A stretch of 64,000 nucleotides of DNA, taken from Kordiimonas marina. Its GTDB lineage: Bacteria; Pseudomonadota; Alphaproteobacteria; Sphingomonadales; Kordiimonadaceae. Within the stretch, counting starts at the first letter, position 1. Every line of letters starts with the position of its first letter. Of this stretch, positions 25,675 through 34,455 are shown piece after piece. The translations under genes were made by a program, and so were the position numbers. Below the pieces are notes generated by a model. It had not been told where the DNA came from, did not search any database, and saw only the letters and a list, made by a program, of their open reading frames with translations. The stretch is taken from contig NZ_JAINDF010000003.1 of NCBI RefSeq assembly GCF_023006325.1, positions 372,001 to 436,000 of the forward strand, written 5' to 3'.

Positions 25675-26764
25675 GACCGTTCATCCGCCGCCAACGCGGG
25701 TCAGCGGCCAGCGCCTTGCGGCAAGCAAGCGACACCTCCCGCCAGGAGACACGGACCCTGAGGTCTTCCCCTGTCCTGCGTTTCAGCATATGCGCCATCC
25801 CCCAGCCTTTACCCCAGCCTGAAAGCTCGCAGGCCTTGTCATAGGCGTCCCAACCACATTCGTAGAAAATCCGCGCTGTTTCAGGTGTCAGGAGCGCTTC
25901 AAACAGCCATTTTTTATCCGCCTGCGCATAGCCATGCCTGAAGAAGGTCCCGCGCCGCTGCACACGGCTGATTTCCTCGGCGATCAGGGCTTCAATTGCC
26001 GGACCATCCATTCCCCGGAACCTGTCCAACCAGAAAGCACCCTCGGTATCCGAGAAGCCATACAGCTTTTCGCCCTTTTCCGACCGGTGCCATTTCTTCT
26101 TCTCGGCATTGCAATAGATGCTGGTGACCTGCTCGGCGAAGTAGGTAGGGACATCCGCACGGCCTGCCCGCATAATCCAATGCTCAAGCGGCGTACGGTG
26201 AAGCTGAGCCGCGGGCCAGAAAGCGCCGACACGGTCCAGAAGCGTCCGCCGCATGACCCAGCTTGAAATCGGCTCGAACACCGCTGGGCGGTTAAAGAAG
26301 GCCTGCTCGTATGTCCGCCCGGACGGCGTAACCTCCCAGCAGACGGGCCTTTCCTCCTCAGCGCCATCAATAAGCGCCAGCGATGTCAGGACAGAGGCGC
26401 CACAGTAAAAATCGACATCGCCTTTTTCCAAAACGCCCCGTGCCACCTCCAGATGGTGCGGCAACCAGATATCATCATGGTTCGCGAAGGCGACATAGTC
26501 GGTTTCAGCGGCTGTCCAGCCTGCGCTGTTTGGCCCGGATTGCTCGCCACATCGGTCAGACAGATTGTGGTAAAAGACCCGCTCATCATCGATTTCGGCC
26601 ATCATGTCGGCCGTTTCCTGACTGCAGCAGTCGCCAACGACCAAAAGGATCCAGTCCTCGAAGGTCTGCGCCATCACGGACTGGATGGTGTGCCGCAGAA
26701 GTTCAGGCCGGTTATAGGTGGAAATTACGATCGTGACAGCGGGCATGCCAGGAGGCCAATACAT
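25667..26764 (-). CDS. Family 2 glycosyltransferase
   Basis: 365 residues. The GT-A core is at the N-terminus: VTIVISTYNRPELLRHTIQS, then NSAGWTAAETDYVAFANHDDIWLP with the metal/nucleotide-binding DD (about residue 97). The C-terminal 150 residues are family-specific and rich in Trp. It would transfer a sugar from an NDP-sugar to a lipid, protein or glycan acceptor. No ribosome site is obvious at ATG 26764 or at in-frame ATG 26746. It is coupled to the 2,3-dehydratase, which suggests that the donor is a 2-deoxy-type sugar (inference). Confidence 0.85.
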   Translation of the reverse strand: MYWPPGMPAVTIVISTYNRPELLRHTIQSVMAQTFEDWILLVVGDCCSQETADMMAEIDDERVFYHNLSDRCGEQSGPNSAGWTAAETDYVAFANHDDIWLPHHLEVARGVLEKGDVDFYCGASVLTSLALIDGAEEERPVCWEVTPSGRTYEQAFFNRPAVFEPISSWVMRRTLLDRVGAFWPAAQLHRTPLEHWIMRAGRADVPTYFAEQVTSIYCNAEKKKWHRSEKGEKLYGFSDTEGAFWLDRFRGMDGPAIEALIAEEISRVQRRGTFFRHGYAQADKKWLFEALLTPETARIFYECGWDAYDKACELSGWGKGWGMAHMLKRRTGEDLRVRVSWREVSLACRKALAADPRWRRMNGHA

Positions 26765-26809
26765 AAAACTTTATGCAACATAGGGTTAGAACTGCAGGCC
26801 CACAAGCGA

Positions 26810-26842
26810 AAAGGGGCGCCACCCGCCAAGGTAGCGCCCCTT
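26810..26842 (-). terminator. Terminator of the acyl-CoA catabolic operon
   Basis: On the minus strand AAGGGGCGC pairs with GCGCCCCTT across a 14-base partly paired loop and is followed by a T run (TTTT shared with the stem end), 22 bases past the quinone reductase stop codon. Confidence 0.7.
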
Positions 26843-26863
26843 CTAATCTGAAAGTCCCGACCA

Positions 26864-27838
26864 TCAAGGCTTCAGGACCACCTTGCCCTTGGCGCGGCGT
26901 TCGGTGAGGCAGGCGTAAGCCGCCTCAACGTCGTCAAGGCTGAAGATGTCATTGACCAGCGGGTCGATCTTGCCCGTATCAAACAGCGCGAACATCTCCT
27001 GCATATTCTGCATCTGACCCGCGGGGTTGGCGCGCGCCCATGCGCCCCAGAAGACGCCAACGATGGCGCACTGCTTCAGAAGGCACAGATTGAGCGGCGG
27101 CTTCGGAATATCGCCGGCCGCGAAGCCGATGACCAGCAGACGCCCGCCCGGCGCCATGGTGCGGAGCGCGGCTTCAGTATAGTCGCCGCCGACCGGGTCG
27201 TAGATCACATCCACGCCCTTACCGCCGGTGAGTTCCTTCACCCGCGCCTTCAGGTCTTCGGTGGAATAGTTGATGACCTCATCGGCGCCGGCTTTTTTGC
27301 AGACCTCGAGCTTCTCATCGGTGCTGGCGGCCGCGATCACCTTGGCGCCCATGGCCTTGGCAAGCTCAACCGTCGCAAGGCCGACACCACCCGCGGCGCC
27401 AAGCACCAGGATGCTTTCACCCGGCTGGATATTGGCGCGCTGCTTGAGCGCGTGATAGCTGGTGGCATAGGTAATGGTGAAACCGGCCGCGACCTCGAAG
27501 GACATCTTGTCCGGGATCGGCACCAGCGTCGCGGCGGGTGCGGCGATCACCTCGGCGAATGCGCCGGTCTGGTGGAAGAAGATCACCCGGTCACCGACCT
27601 TCACATTGGTGACACCTTCGCCAAGCTCGCGCACGATGCCCGCGCCTTCGCCGCCCGGAATGAACGGCAGCGGCGGCTGGAACTGGTATTTGCCCTGGAT
27701 GATCAGCACATCGGGGAAGTTAAGCCCCGAGGCCTTGATGTCGATCAGGACTTCGCCCTTGCCCGCCTTGGGCTCCGGCATGTCCTCGACCTTCAGTTTG
27801 TCGGCCATACCAAGTTCATGGCATACGACTGCCTTCAT
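26864..27838 (-). CDS. NADPH:quinone oxidoreductase family protein (MDR)
   Basis: 324 residues from ATG 27838. GroES-like N-terminal domain (MKAVVCHELG, GVNFPDV-like GLNFPDVLII) and Rossmann domain with VLGAAGGVGLATVELAK. No structural or catalytic zinc ligands are visible, as in the quinone reductase/enoyl reductase branch of the medium-chain dehydrogenases. It reduces quinones or enoyl groups with NADPH; in this operon an acyl-CoA or enone substrate is possible. It lies last in the operon, after a weak terminator following the thiolase gene. Confidence 0.85.
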   Translation of the reverse strand: MKAVVCHELGMADKLKVEDMPEPKAGKGEVLIDIKASGLNFPDVLIIQGKYQFQPPLPFIPGGEGAGIVRELGEGVTNVKVGDRVIFFHQTGAFAEVIAAPAATLVPIPDKMSFEVAAGFTITYATSYHALKQRANIQPGESILVLGAAGGVGLATVELAKAMGAKVIAAASTDEKLEVCKKAGADEVINYSTEDLKARVKELTGGKGVDVIYDPVGGDYTEAALRTMAPGGRLLVIGFAAGDIPKPPLNLCLLKQCAIVGVFWGAWARANPAGQMQNMQEMFALFDTGKIDPLVNDIFSLDDVEAAYACLTERRAKGKVVLKP

Positions 27839-27860
27839 GATCCGTCTCCCCACAGGAATG

Positions 27861-27897
27861 AAAGAAGGGGCAAGGCGGCTGCCCTGCCCCCTTTGTT
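27861..27897 (-). terminator. Internal terminator-like hairpin after the thiolase gene
   Basis: On the minus strand GGGGCAGGGC and GCCTTGCCCC pair with one mismatch across a 4-base loop, followed by TTCTTT. It separates the thiolase from the quinone reductase gene and may give partial termination. Confidence 0.6.
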
Positions 27898-27906
27898 TTG
27901 AGTAGC

Positions 27907-29088
27907 TTATACGACTTCGAACAGGCCAGCCGCACCCATGCCGCCGCCGACACACATGGTGCAGACAACATATTTGGCGCCGCGGCGCTTGCCTTCGATG
28001 AGCGCATGGCCAACCATGCGCGCACCCGACATGCCGTAGGGGTGACCAACGGAGATGGCACCGCCGTTGACGTTCAGAAGCTCATCCGGGATACCGAGCT
28101 TGTCACGGCAGTAAAGCACCTGCACGGCGAAGGCTTCGTTCAGCTCCCACAGCCCGATGTCATCCATCTTGAGGCCGTTCTTCTCCAGAAGCTTCGGCAC
28201 AGCGAAGACGGGACCAATGCCCATCTCGTCCGGCTCACAGCCCGCAACCGCGATACCGCGGTAGATGCCGAGAGGCGCGAGGCCACGTTTTTCGGCGGTC
28301 TTGGCTTCCATCAGCACCGCAGCCGACGAGCCATCCGAAAGCTGGCTGGCGTTACCTGCCGTGATGGTACCGCCTTCGATCACGGTCTTGAGGCCGTTCA
28401 GGCCTGCAAGGGTGGTCTCAGGCCGGTTGCCTTCGTCTTTCGACAGGGTGACTTCATGGAAGGTGACCTCTTTGGTCTCCTTGTTCATCACGCCCATCTG
28501 CGTGGTGATCGGCACGATCTCATCGTCGAACTTGCCAGCCTGCTGGGCAGCAGCCGTACGCTCTTGCGAGCGCAAGCCATATTCGTCCATGGCTTCACGG
28601 CTGATGCCATAGCGCTTGGCGACAATTTCGGCCGTCTGCAGCATGGGCATATAGACGTCCTTGTGCATGGCGACGAGGCTTTTATCCACGCCCATATAGC
28701 GGTTCATATGCTCGTTCTGGACGACCGAGATGCTGTCCTGGCCGCCACCGACGGCGATGTCCATGCCGTCCGAGATGATCTGCTTCGCGGCGGTGGCAAT
28801 CGCCATCATGCCCGACGAACACTGACGGTCCATGGTCATGCCCGACACGGTAACAGGCAGGCCGGCGCGCAGGGCGGCCAGACGGCCGATGTTCGGGCCT
28901 TGCGACCCTTGGGTCAGCGCACTGCCCCAGACCACATCTTCGATCTCGCCGCCTTCGAGGCCCGCGCGTTTGACCGCATGTTCGATGGAATGGGCGCCGA
29001 GGCTCGGGCCCAGGGTGGCATTGAGAGACCCGCGATAGGCTTTGCCGATCGGCGTCCGTGCCGTTGATACGATGACTGCTTCACGCAT
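27907..29088 (-). CDS. Acetyl-CoA acyltransferase (thiolase)
   Basis: 393 residues. The nucleophilic Cys is in [10 protein letters not shown] (about residue 87), the His in [11 protein letters not shown] (about 350), and the second Cys in [10 protein letters not shown] (about 380). It cleaves 3-oxoacyl-CoA with CoA to acetyl- or propionyl-CoA. It is 11 bases downstream of the MFE-2-type SDR. In this operon it completes a beta-oxidation spiral built from a non-FadB set (SDR plus MaoC). Confidence 0.94.
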   Translation of the reverse strand: MREAVIVSTARTPIGKAYRGSLNATLGPSLGAHSIEHAVKRAGLEGGEIEDVVWGSALTQGSQGPNIGRLAALRAGLPVTVSGMTMDRQCSSGMMAIATAAKQIISDGMDIAVGGGQDSISVVQNEHMNRYMGVDKSLVAMHKDVYMPMLQTAEIVAKRYGISREAMDEYGLRSQERTAAAQQAGKFDDEIVPITTQMGVMNKETKEVTFHEVTLSKDEGNRPETTLAGLNGLKTVIEGGTITAGNASQLSDGSSAAVLMEAKTAEKRGLAPLGIYRGIAVAGCEPDEMGIGPVFAVPKLLEKNGLKMDDIGLWELNEAFAVQVLYCRDKLGIPDELLNVNGGAISVGHPYGMSGARMVGHALIEGKRRGAKYVVCTMCVGGGMGAAGLFEVV

Positions 29089-29099
29089 GGTTTTGTTCC

Positions 29100-30020
29100 T
29101 TATCCGATTTTAACACCGGCAGCGGCCGCAGCCTTGCCGAGGAATTTCATGGTTTGTTGACCGCCTTGGGTGAATTCCTGCTGGCCGGTCGGGTCGTTAA
29201 TCTGCTCGAGGGCGGCGCGCACATTTTCAGGCGTTTGCGCGTCCACGGGGAGGAAAGTACCCTCGGTTTCATAAAGCACAGCGCGGGCATAACCGCCTGC
29301 ACCCGCGCACAGGATGGTGCGGTTGGGAGCCTCGTCATCCACCAGCGTCAGAAGGCCTGCGGTTACAGACTCCGGCGTCAGGAGATCAAGCGCCGCCTGC
29401 GGCAACAGGTCTTCGGTCATGCGCGTGGCCGCCGTCGGCGCCAGGCAGTTGACCTTGATACCGTACTTGGCGCCTTCAAGGCACAGCGTGTTCATGAAAC
29501 CGACAACAGCCATCTTGGCCGCGCCATAGTTGGCCTGACCAAAGTTGCCGTACAGGCCCGAGGACGACGTGGTCATGACGATACGGCCGTAGCCCTGCTC
29601 GCGCATGATTTCCCACACCGCCTTGGTGCAGGTAACCGAGCCCATCAGGTGGACCTGAACGACGAAGTTGAAATCATCCAGCGTCATCTTGACGAAGGTC
29701 TTATCGCGCAGCACCCCGGCGTTATTGACCAGAATGTCGACCCGGCCCCATTTTTCCATGGCCTTTTTGACCATGTCCTCAACTTCGTCCGCCTTGCAGA
29801 CGTTGGCACCGTGCGCAATGGCTTCACCGCCAGCGTCGATGATTTCCTTCACCACCGCTTCGGCGGCAGCGGACGAGCCGCCCACACCGTGAACGTCACC
29901 GCCAAGGTCGTTCACCACCACCTTGGCACCGCGCGCGGCTAGTGCCAGCGCATGGCTTTTGCCGAGGCCGCCACCGGCGCCGGTGACAATGGCGACACGA
30001 TCATCATAACGAATGCTCAT
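29100..30020 (-). CDS. (3R)-hydroxyacyl-CoA dehydrogenase-type SDR (MFE-2-like)
   Basis: 306 residues, longer than classical SDRs and similar to the first domain of peroxisomal multifunctional enzyme 2 (HSD17B4): [38 protein letters not shown], the catalytic Ser in [20 protein letters not shown], and NCLAP. It would oxidise (3R)-hydroxyacyl-CoA to 3-oxoacyl-CoA. The MaoC hydratase gene lies immediately upstream, reproducing as separate genes the domains fused in eukaryotic MFE-2. Confidence 0.9.
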   Translation of the reverse strand: MSIRYDDRVAIVTGAGGGLGKSHALALAARGAKVVVNDLGGDVHGVGGSSAAAEAVVKEIIDAGGEAIAHGANVCKADEVEDMVKKAMEKWGRVDILVNNAGVLRDKTFVKMTLDDFNFVVQVHLMGSVTCTKAVWEIMREQGYGRIVMTTSSSGLYGNFGQANYGAAKMAVVGFMNTLCLEGAKYGIKVNCLAPTAATRMTEDLLPQAALDLLTPESVTAGLLTLVDDEAPNRTILCAGAGGYARAVLYETEGTFLPVDAQTPENVRAALEQINDPTGQQEFTQGGQQTMKFLGKAAAAAGVKIG

Positions 30021-30080
30021 CTTGAAACTCCCAAATAGTCTATAAGCTTGGATCGCTAATTCTTGAATTTGGCTAAGGCC

Positions 30081-30545
30081 TTAGCTCGGAAGAACCTGCA
30101 TGGTCAGCCATTCAGCAATGAGCGCCGGGCGCTCCTCACCTTTGATCTCGATGGTCAACTGGGTCTTGAGAAGAAAGCGATTTCCGGGCTTTTCCTCAAC
30201 CGACAACAGCGTGGACCGGGCGCGGATTTCGCTGTTCACCTTTACCGGATTCATGAAACGCACCTTGTCCGAACCATAGTTGATACCCATGACCGCGCCC
30301 TCGATACCGATCGAAGCATCAGCAGCGAGGTATGGAGTCAGCGACAGGGTCAGGAAGCCGTGAGCGATGGTGGACCCGAACGGGGTCTTGGCTGCGCGGT
30401 CCGGGTCAACATGGATATATTGGTGATCGAGCGTGACATCCGCAAACTGATTGATGCGCTCCTGGTCGATCTTGAACCAGTCGGACACGCCGATTTCCTT
30501 GCCGATATAATCCTTGAGCTTGTCTTTCGAAACGACGACCGCCAT
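30081..30545 (-). CDS. MaoC-family (R)-specific enoyl-CoA hydratase
   Basis: 154 residues from ATG 30545, which has GGAGG about 5 bases upstream. The single hot-dog fold carries the hydratase-2 motif: FADVTLDHQYIHVDPDRA then FGSTIAHGFLTLSL, with the Asp and His dyad. It hydrates trans-2-enoyl-CoA to (3R)-hydroxyacyl-CoA, the substrate expected by the SDR 60 bases downstream. Length is that of small PhaJ/MaoC-like proteins. Confidence 0.92.
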   Translation of the reverse strand: MAVVVSKDKLKDYIGKEIGVSDWFKIDQERINQFADVTLDHQYIHVDPDRAAKTPFGSTIAHGFLTLSLTPYLAADASIGIEGAVMGINYGSDKVRFMNPVKVNSEIRARSTLLSVEEKPGNRFLLKTQLTIEIKGEERPALIAEWLTMQVLPS

Positions 30546-30655
30546 TTCATCCTCCTGCAATTCCGGCCCGTTTCGGGCCCCCGTGTTGTCTCATCTATAT
30601 CGCGTGCGCACAAAGTCTATGCTGCACTGCACAAATTTATTTCATAGGCCTCACA

Positions 30656-31444
30656 TCAAGGCAAGGCCGCAATGCCACCATCGAGCGGAATGATACCGCC
30701 GGTGATATAGCTGCCCGCGCGGGAGGTCAGCATAATCAACACCCCTGCGATATCCTCGGGCGTACCGACACGGCCGAGCGGCACCCGCTCCTCCTGCTGA
30801 CGCCGGCGTTCCGGGTTATCGGTGACGAAAGCCATCATGCGGCTCGGGAACGGGCCCGGTGCGATGGCGTTCACGGTGATGTGCCGCCCCGCCAGCTCAT
30901 TCGACAGGATTTTGGTCAGGTGATGCACCGCCGCCTTGCTGGCGCCGTAACTGTAGGCGCTGTTGGAGACAGGCCGCGTGCCGACGACAGAACCGAGGTT
31001 GACGACCCGGGCCGGGTCCTCATCCGTGCCCGCGCGTTGGAGCAGCGGTAGCAGAAGCCGGGTCAGGTCCGCGACCGCCGTCACATTCAGGCGGAACACG
31101 TCATCCCACTTCTGGCGCGGGAACTCTTCAAACGGCGCGCCCCAGGTCATACCCGAGTTGTTGACAAGAATATGGAGGCAGGGCTCACGCTCAGCCATTT
31201 GCGCGGCGAGGCTTTCGGTGCCTTCGGCGGTCGAAAGGTCCGCCTGCAAGGCCGTCACCGTGCCCGGGCCGACGGCGTTCAGCTCCTCGGCCACGGCCTC
31301 GCAGCTTTCCAGCCGACGCGAGGCGATATAGACCTTGCAACCGGCCCGCACGAGGGCCTCGGTCGCCATGGAGCCGATACCGGAGCCACCCCCGGTGACC
31401 AGCGCGACCTTGCCCTTGATGTCATATAGCGTGGAAAGATCCAT
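30656..31444 (-). CDS. SDR-family oxidoreductase (RhlG-like)
   Basis: 262 residues with TGGGSGIG (residues 17-24), NNSG, the Ser in NLGSVVG, YGASK and PGPFPSRM. The pattern SRRLESCEAVAEELNAVGPGTV indicates an Arg-rich NADP-preferring loop. The closest resemblance I see is to RhlG/FabG-like ketoacyl reductases, but the substrate cannot be read. It lies 18 bases downstream of the ACAD11-like dehydrogenase; a 110-base gap separates it from the MaoC gene. Confidence 0.82.
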   Translation of the reverse strand: MDLSTLYDIKGKVALVTGGGSGIGSMATEALVRAGCKVYIASRRLESCEAVAEELNAVGPGTVTALQADLSTAEGTESLAAQMAEREPCLHILVNNSGMTWGAPFEEFPRQKWDDVFRLNVTAVADLTRLLLPLLQRAGTDEDPARVVNLGSVVGTRPVSNSAYSYGASKAAVHHLTKILSNELAGRHITVNAIAPGPFPSRMMAFVTDNPERRRQQEERVPLGRVGTPEDIAGVLIMLTSRAGSYITGGIIPLDGGIAALP

Positions 31445-31462
31445 GCCCTGCCCCCTTCGTTC

Positions 31463-32701
31463 CTAGACCTTGTTCGAGCGGTATTTTTTAAGCTCGGTCC
31501 GGGCGATCACCATGCGGTGCACCGCATCCGGGCCATCGGCGAAGCGGAGCGTCCGCTGGCCGTGCCACATGCTGGCGAGCGGGAAGTCCTGGCTGATGCC
31601 CTGCCCGCCGTGCATCTGCATGGCTTCGTCGATCACCTTCAGCGCCATCCGCGGGGCCACAACCTTGATCTGGCTGATGTAAGGCTGGGCGGCCTGGGTC
31701 CCGATGGTGTCCATCATGTGGGCGGCCTTCAGGCACAGGAGACGTGCCATCTCAATCTCGATCCGGGCTTCTGCGATGATGTCATAGTTGGCACCAAGCT
31801 TCACAAGCGGACGGCCGAAGGCCTCCTTCGACAGCGAGCGTTTGATCAGAAGCTCAAGCGCGCGTTCCGCCGCGCCGATCGAGCGCATGCAGTGGTGAAT
31901 ACGGCCCGGGCCCAAGCGGCCTTGGGAAACCTCGAAACCGCGGCCTTCGCCGAGGACCAGGTTTTCCTTCGGTACACGCACGTTGGTGAAGCGGATATGC
32001 ATATGGCCGTGTGGCGCATCGTCATGACCGAACACCATCATCGGGCGCAGGACTTCGATGCCCGGCGTGCCGGCTTCGACCAGGATCATGCTGTGGCGGT
32101 TATGGCGCGGGGCGTCATCGTCGCCGGTGCGGACCATGGTGACATAGATCTTACAGCGCGGATCACCGGCGCCCGAGGCCCAGTATTTCTCACCGTTCAG
32201 GACATATTCGTCGCCGTCGAGCACCGCTCTCATGGAAATGTTGGTGGCATCCGAAGAAGCAACCTCCGGCTCGGTCATCAGGTAAGCCGAACGGATCTTG
32301 CCTTCAAGCAGCGGCTTCAACCACTTTTCCTTATGCTCGGGCGTACCGTAGCGTTCGATCACTTCCATGTTGCCGGTGTCGGGCGCGGAGCAGTTGAAGC
32401 TTTCCGCCGCCAGGTGAGAGCGGCCCATTTCCTCAGCCAGATACGCATATTCGACCGTGGTGAGGCCGTAGCCGTTTTCCGACCCGGTCAGCCAGAAGTT
32501 CCACAGGCCGTCCTTGCGGGCCTCGTCCTTCAGGTTTTCGAGGATTTCGGTCATACGCGGCGTGAATTCGAAGCGGTTGCCGGTGGTGCCGACCTCCGCA
32601 TGATATTCATCTTCAACCGGCAACACCTTGTTGTCGATAAAAGCCCGAATACGGTCACGCAGTTCTTCGCCTTTTTTGGTCAGGCCTAGGTCCATAGACA
32701 T
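31463..32701 (-). CDS. Acyl-CoA dehydrogenase, ACAD10/11-like
   Basis: 412 residues. Acyl-CoA dehydrogenase fold: LMTEPEVASSDATN, YWASGAGDPRCKI, the GRPLVKLGANYDIIAEARIEIEMARLL helix (split) and MHGGQGIS. The C-terminal motif is FADGPDAVHRMVIARTEL, the DGPDxVH form of ACAD10/11 and bacterial LvaC-type enzymes rather than the usual EGTxxIQ. Animal ACAD10/11 fuse such a domain to an APH kinase and process 4-hydroxyacyl-CoAs; here a separate APH kinase lies at 41756-42829. It is 20 bases downstream of the ligase gene. Confidence 0.9.
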   Translation of the reverse strand: MSMDLGLTKKGEELRDRIRAFIDNKVLPVEDEYHAEVGTTGNRFEFTPRMTEILENLKDEARKDGLWNFWLTGSENGYGLTTVEYAYLAEEMGRSHLAAESFNCSAPDTGNMEVIERYGTPEHKEKWLKPLLEGKIRSAYLMTEPEVASSDATNISMRAVLDGDEYVLNGEKYWASGAGDPRCKIYVTMVRTGDDDAPRHNRHSMILVEAGTPGIEVLRPMMVFGHDDAPHGHMHIRFTNVRVPKENLVLGEGRGFEVSQGRLGPGRIHHCMRSIGAAERALELLIKRSLSKEAFGRPLVKLGANYDIIAEARIEIEMARLLCLKAAHMMDTIGTQAAQPYISQIKVVAPRMALKVIDEAMQMHGGQGISQDFPLASMWHGQRTLRFADGPDAVHRMVIARTELKKYRSNKV

Positions 32702-32721
32702 GGGGAAATTCCTCTCTTACG

Positions 32722-34452
32722 TCAGGCGCTTTGCCAGATTTCTTGATAATGGGTACGGATGCCCTTGCGGTCGATCTTGCCGGAAGCAATGAGCGGCAGC
32801 GGCTCGGTGGTGAGCCAAAGCTGTTCCGGCAGTTTGAAGCTGGCCAGGTGCTGCGCCGCATCCTTGATCAGGTCTTCCGCAGATAAATTCGGATCACTTG
32901 TTACCACCACGGCCCCGACGATCTCGCCAAGGCGCGGGTCGGGAAGGCCGAACACCATCACATCCTCAACCGACGGATGGGCGTGCAGGATGGCTTCAAC
33001 CTCCAGTGTGCTGATATTCTCACCGCCGCGGATGATGATGTCCTTCAGCCGGTCGACGACATAGAGGTAGCCCTCCTCGTCGAGATAGCCGATATCGCCA
33101 GACCGGAACCAGCCGTCTGGGAAGAAGGCCGCCTTGGTGGCGTCCGGCTTGTTCCAATATTCCCGGAAGTTGGTCGCGCTTTTAATGCAGACCTCACCGC
33201 GTTCGCCTTGCGGCACTTCGTTGCCGTCCGCGTCACGGATGGTGACATGGATCATCGGCGGCGTCGGTTTGCCGACACTTGTCGGCCGGTCGACATATTC
33301 ATCGCCCGACAGCACAGCGGTCATCGAGTTGGTCTCGGTGAGGCCATAGCCAATACCGGGGTTGCTTTCCTTGAAGGCCTTACGGATCAGGCGCACATGC
33401 TCGGGCGGACGCGCAGCACCGCCGCCGCCGATATCGACGAGCGTCGAGAGATCGTATTTCTCCCGAAGCGGCGACGACGCCATCTCGAACGACATTGTCG
33501 GCACGCCGGTAAAGGCGGTCACGCCCTCGCGTTCGATCAGCTTGAAGGCTTCTTCCACGTCCCACTTGTGCATCAGCACCACCTTGCGGCCGACCGTCGC
33601 GGAGACGAACAGCACCGGCAGAAGCCCGGTCACATGGAAGAAAGGCACGGCCACCAGCATCACCGGCTGGAAATCCGGGTCCGCATTCAGGCGGCCAAGC
33701 ATCTTCAGGGACAGCGCAATCGTCACCCAGTTCATCAGCACGCTGATGAAGGCGCGGTGCGTCGAAAGCGCCCCTTTCGGGAAACCGGTGGAGCCGGAGG
33801 TATAAAGCATGATTGCCGGGTCATCGGGCGCAAGCTCGACCGTCGGCCAGGTGAGCGGTTTCTTGCCCTCATACAAGGACGCAAAATCATGCAGCCGCTC
33901 GTGGGGTTCAAAAGCGTCCCGCGCGACGATGATCTGGAACTCGTCCTTCTCGGCCGCCGGCAGCATCCGCTTCGCGCGCTCACCGTCGGTGATGGCCAGA
34001 TGGGCACCGCAGTCCTGCATCGCCCAGGCAAGTTCCTCTTCCTTCCACCAGGCGTTCATCAGGACGGCGATCCCACCCGCCGCGGTGATCGCCATGAAGC
34101 TCAGCACCCATTCGGGATAGTTGCGCATGGCAAGCGCCACCCGGTCGCCTTTTTTGACACCGTAATCATCCACAAGCGCCTGAGCGAGCATGGACGCCCG
34201 GGAAACGGTTTCGGTGAAGGTGATGCGGTCGTCGCCGTAAACCATGAATTCCTTGTCACCATGGCCCAGGAACATCATGAAGGCTTCCCTGAGGCTTGGC
34301 GGCTGGTTGGCAAACACCGTATGGGTGATGCCGCCGATTTCCTCCTGCTTGGTCGCGAACGGCATGCCCTCACGGGTCATCATGCCGATCACCTGATCAA
34401 GCGGTGTGGCCGGGTCGACGGCAGGCAGGTCCAGATTGTCAAACGCTCCCAT
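32722..34452 (-). CDS. Acyl-CoA synthetase (AMP-forming)
   Basis: 576 residues. Adenylate-forming motifs: LYTSGSTGFPKGALSTH, YGLTETNS, GWFRSGDIGYLDEEGYLYVVDRLKDII (split), RGGENISTLEVE, and the terminal catalytic Lys in ASGKIDRKGIR. It loads the operon's carboxylic acid substrate onto CoA. The ATG is 3 bases after the stop codon of the upstream acyl-CoA dehydrogenase, so translation is coupled. Chain length or ring specificity cannot be read. Confidence 0.92.
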   Translation of the reverse strand: MGAFDNLDLPAVDPATPLDQVIGMMTREGMPFATKQEEIGGITHTVFANQPPSLREAFMMFLGHGDKEFMVYGDDRITFTETVSRASMLAQALVDDYGVKKGDRVALAMRNYPEWVLSFMAITAAGGIAVLMNAWWKEEELAWAMQDCGAHLAITDGERAKRMLPAAEKDEFQIIVARDAFEPHERLHDFASLYEGKKPLTWPTVELAPDDPAIMLYTSGSTGFPKGALSTHRAFISVLMNWVTIALSLKMLGRLNADPDFQPVMLVAVPFFHVTGLLPVLFVSATVGRKVVLMHKWDVEEAFKLIEREGVTAFTGVPTMSFEMASSPLREKYDLSTLVDIGGGGAARPPEHVRLIRKAFKESNPGIGYGLTETNSMTAVLSGDEYVDRPTSVGKPTPPMIHVTIRDADGNEVPQGERGEVCIKSATNFREYWNKPDATKAAFFPDGWFRSGDIGYLDEEGYLYVVDRLKDIIIRGGENISTLEVEAILHAHPSVEDVMVFGLPDPRLGEIVGAVVVTSDPNLSAEDLIKDAAQHLASFKLPEQLWLTTEPLPLIASGKIDRKGIRTHYQEIWQSA

Positions 34453-34455
34453 GGC

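Noticed and set aside
24352-26764. An antibiotic-type deoxysugar biosynthetic cluster
   Set aside because: Only the 2,3-dehydratase and one glycosyltransferase are present; flanking genes are lipid metabolism, so no cluster can be called.
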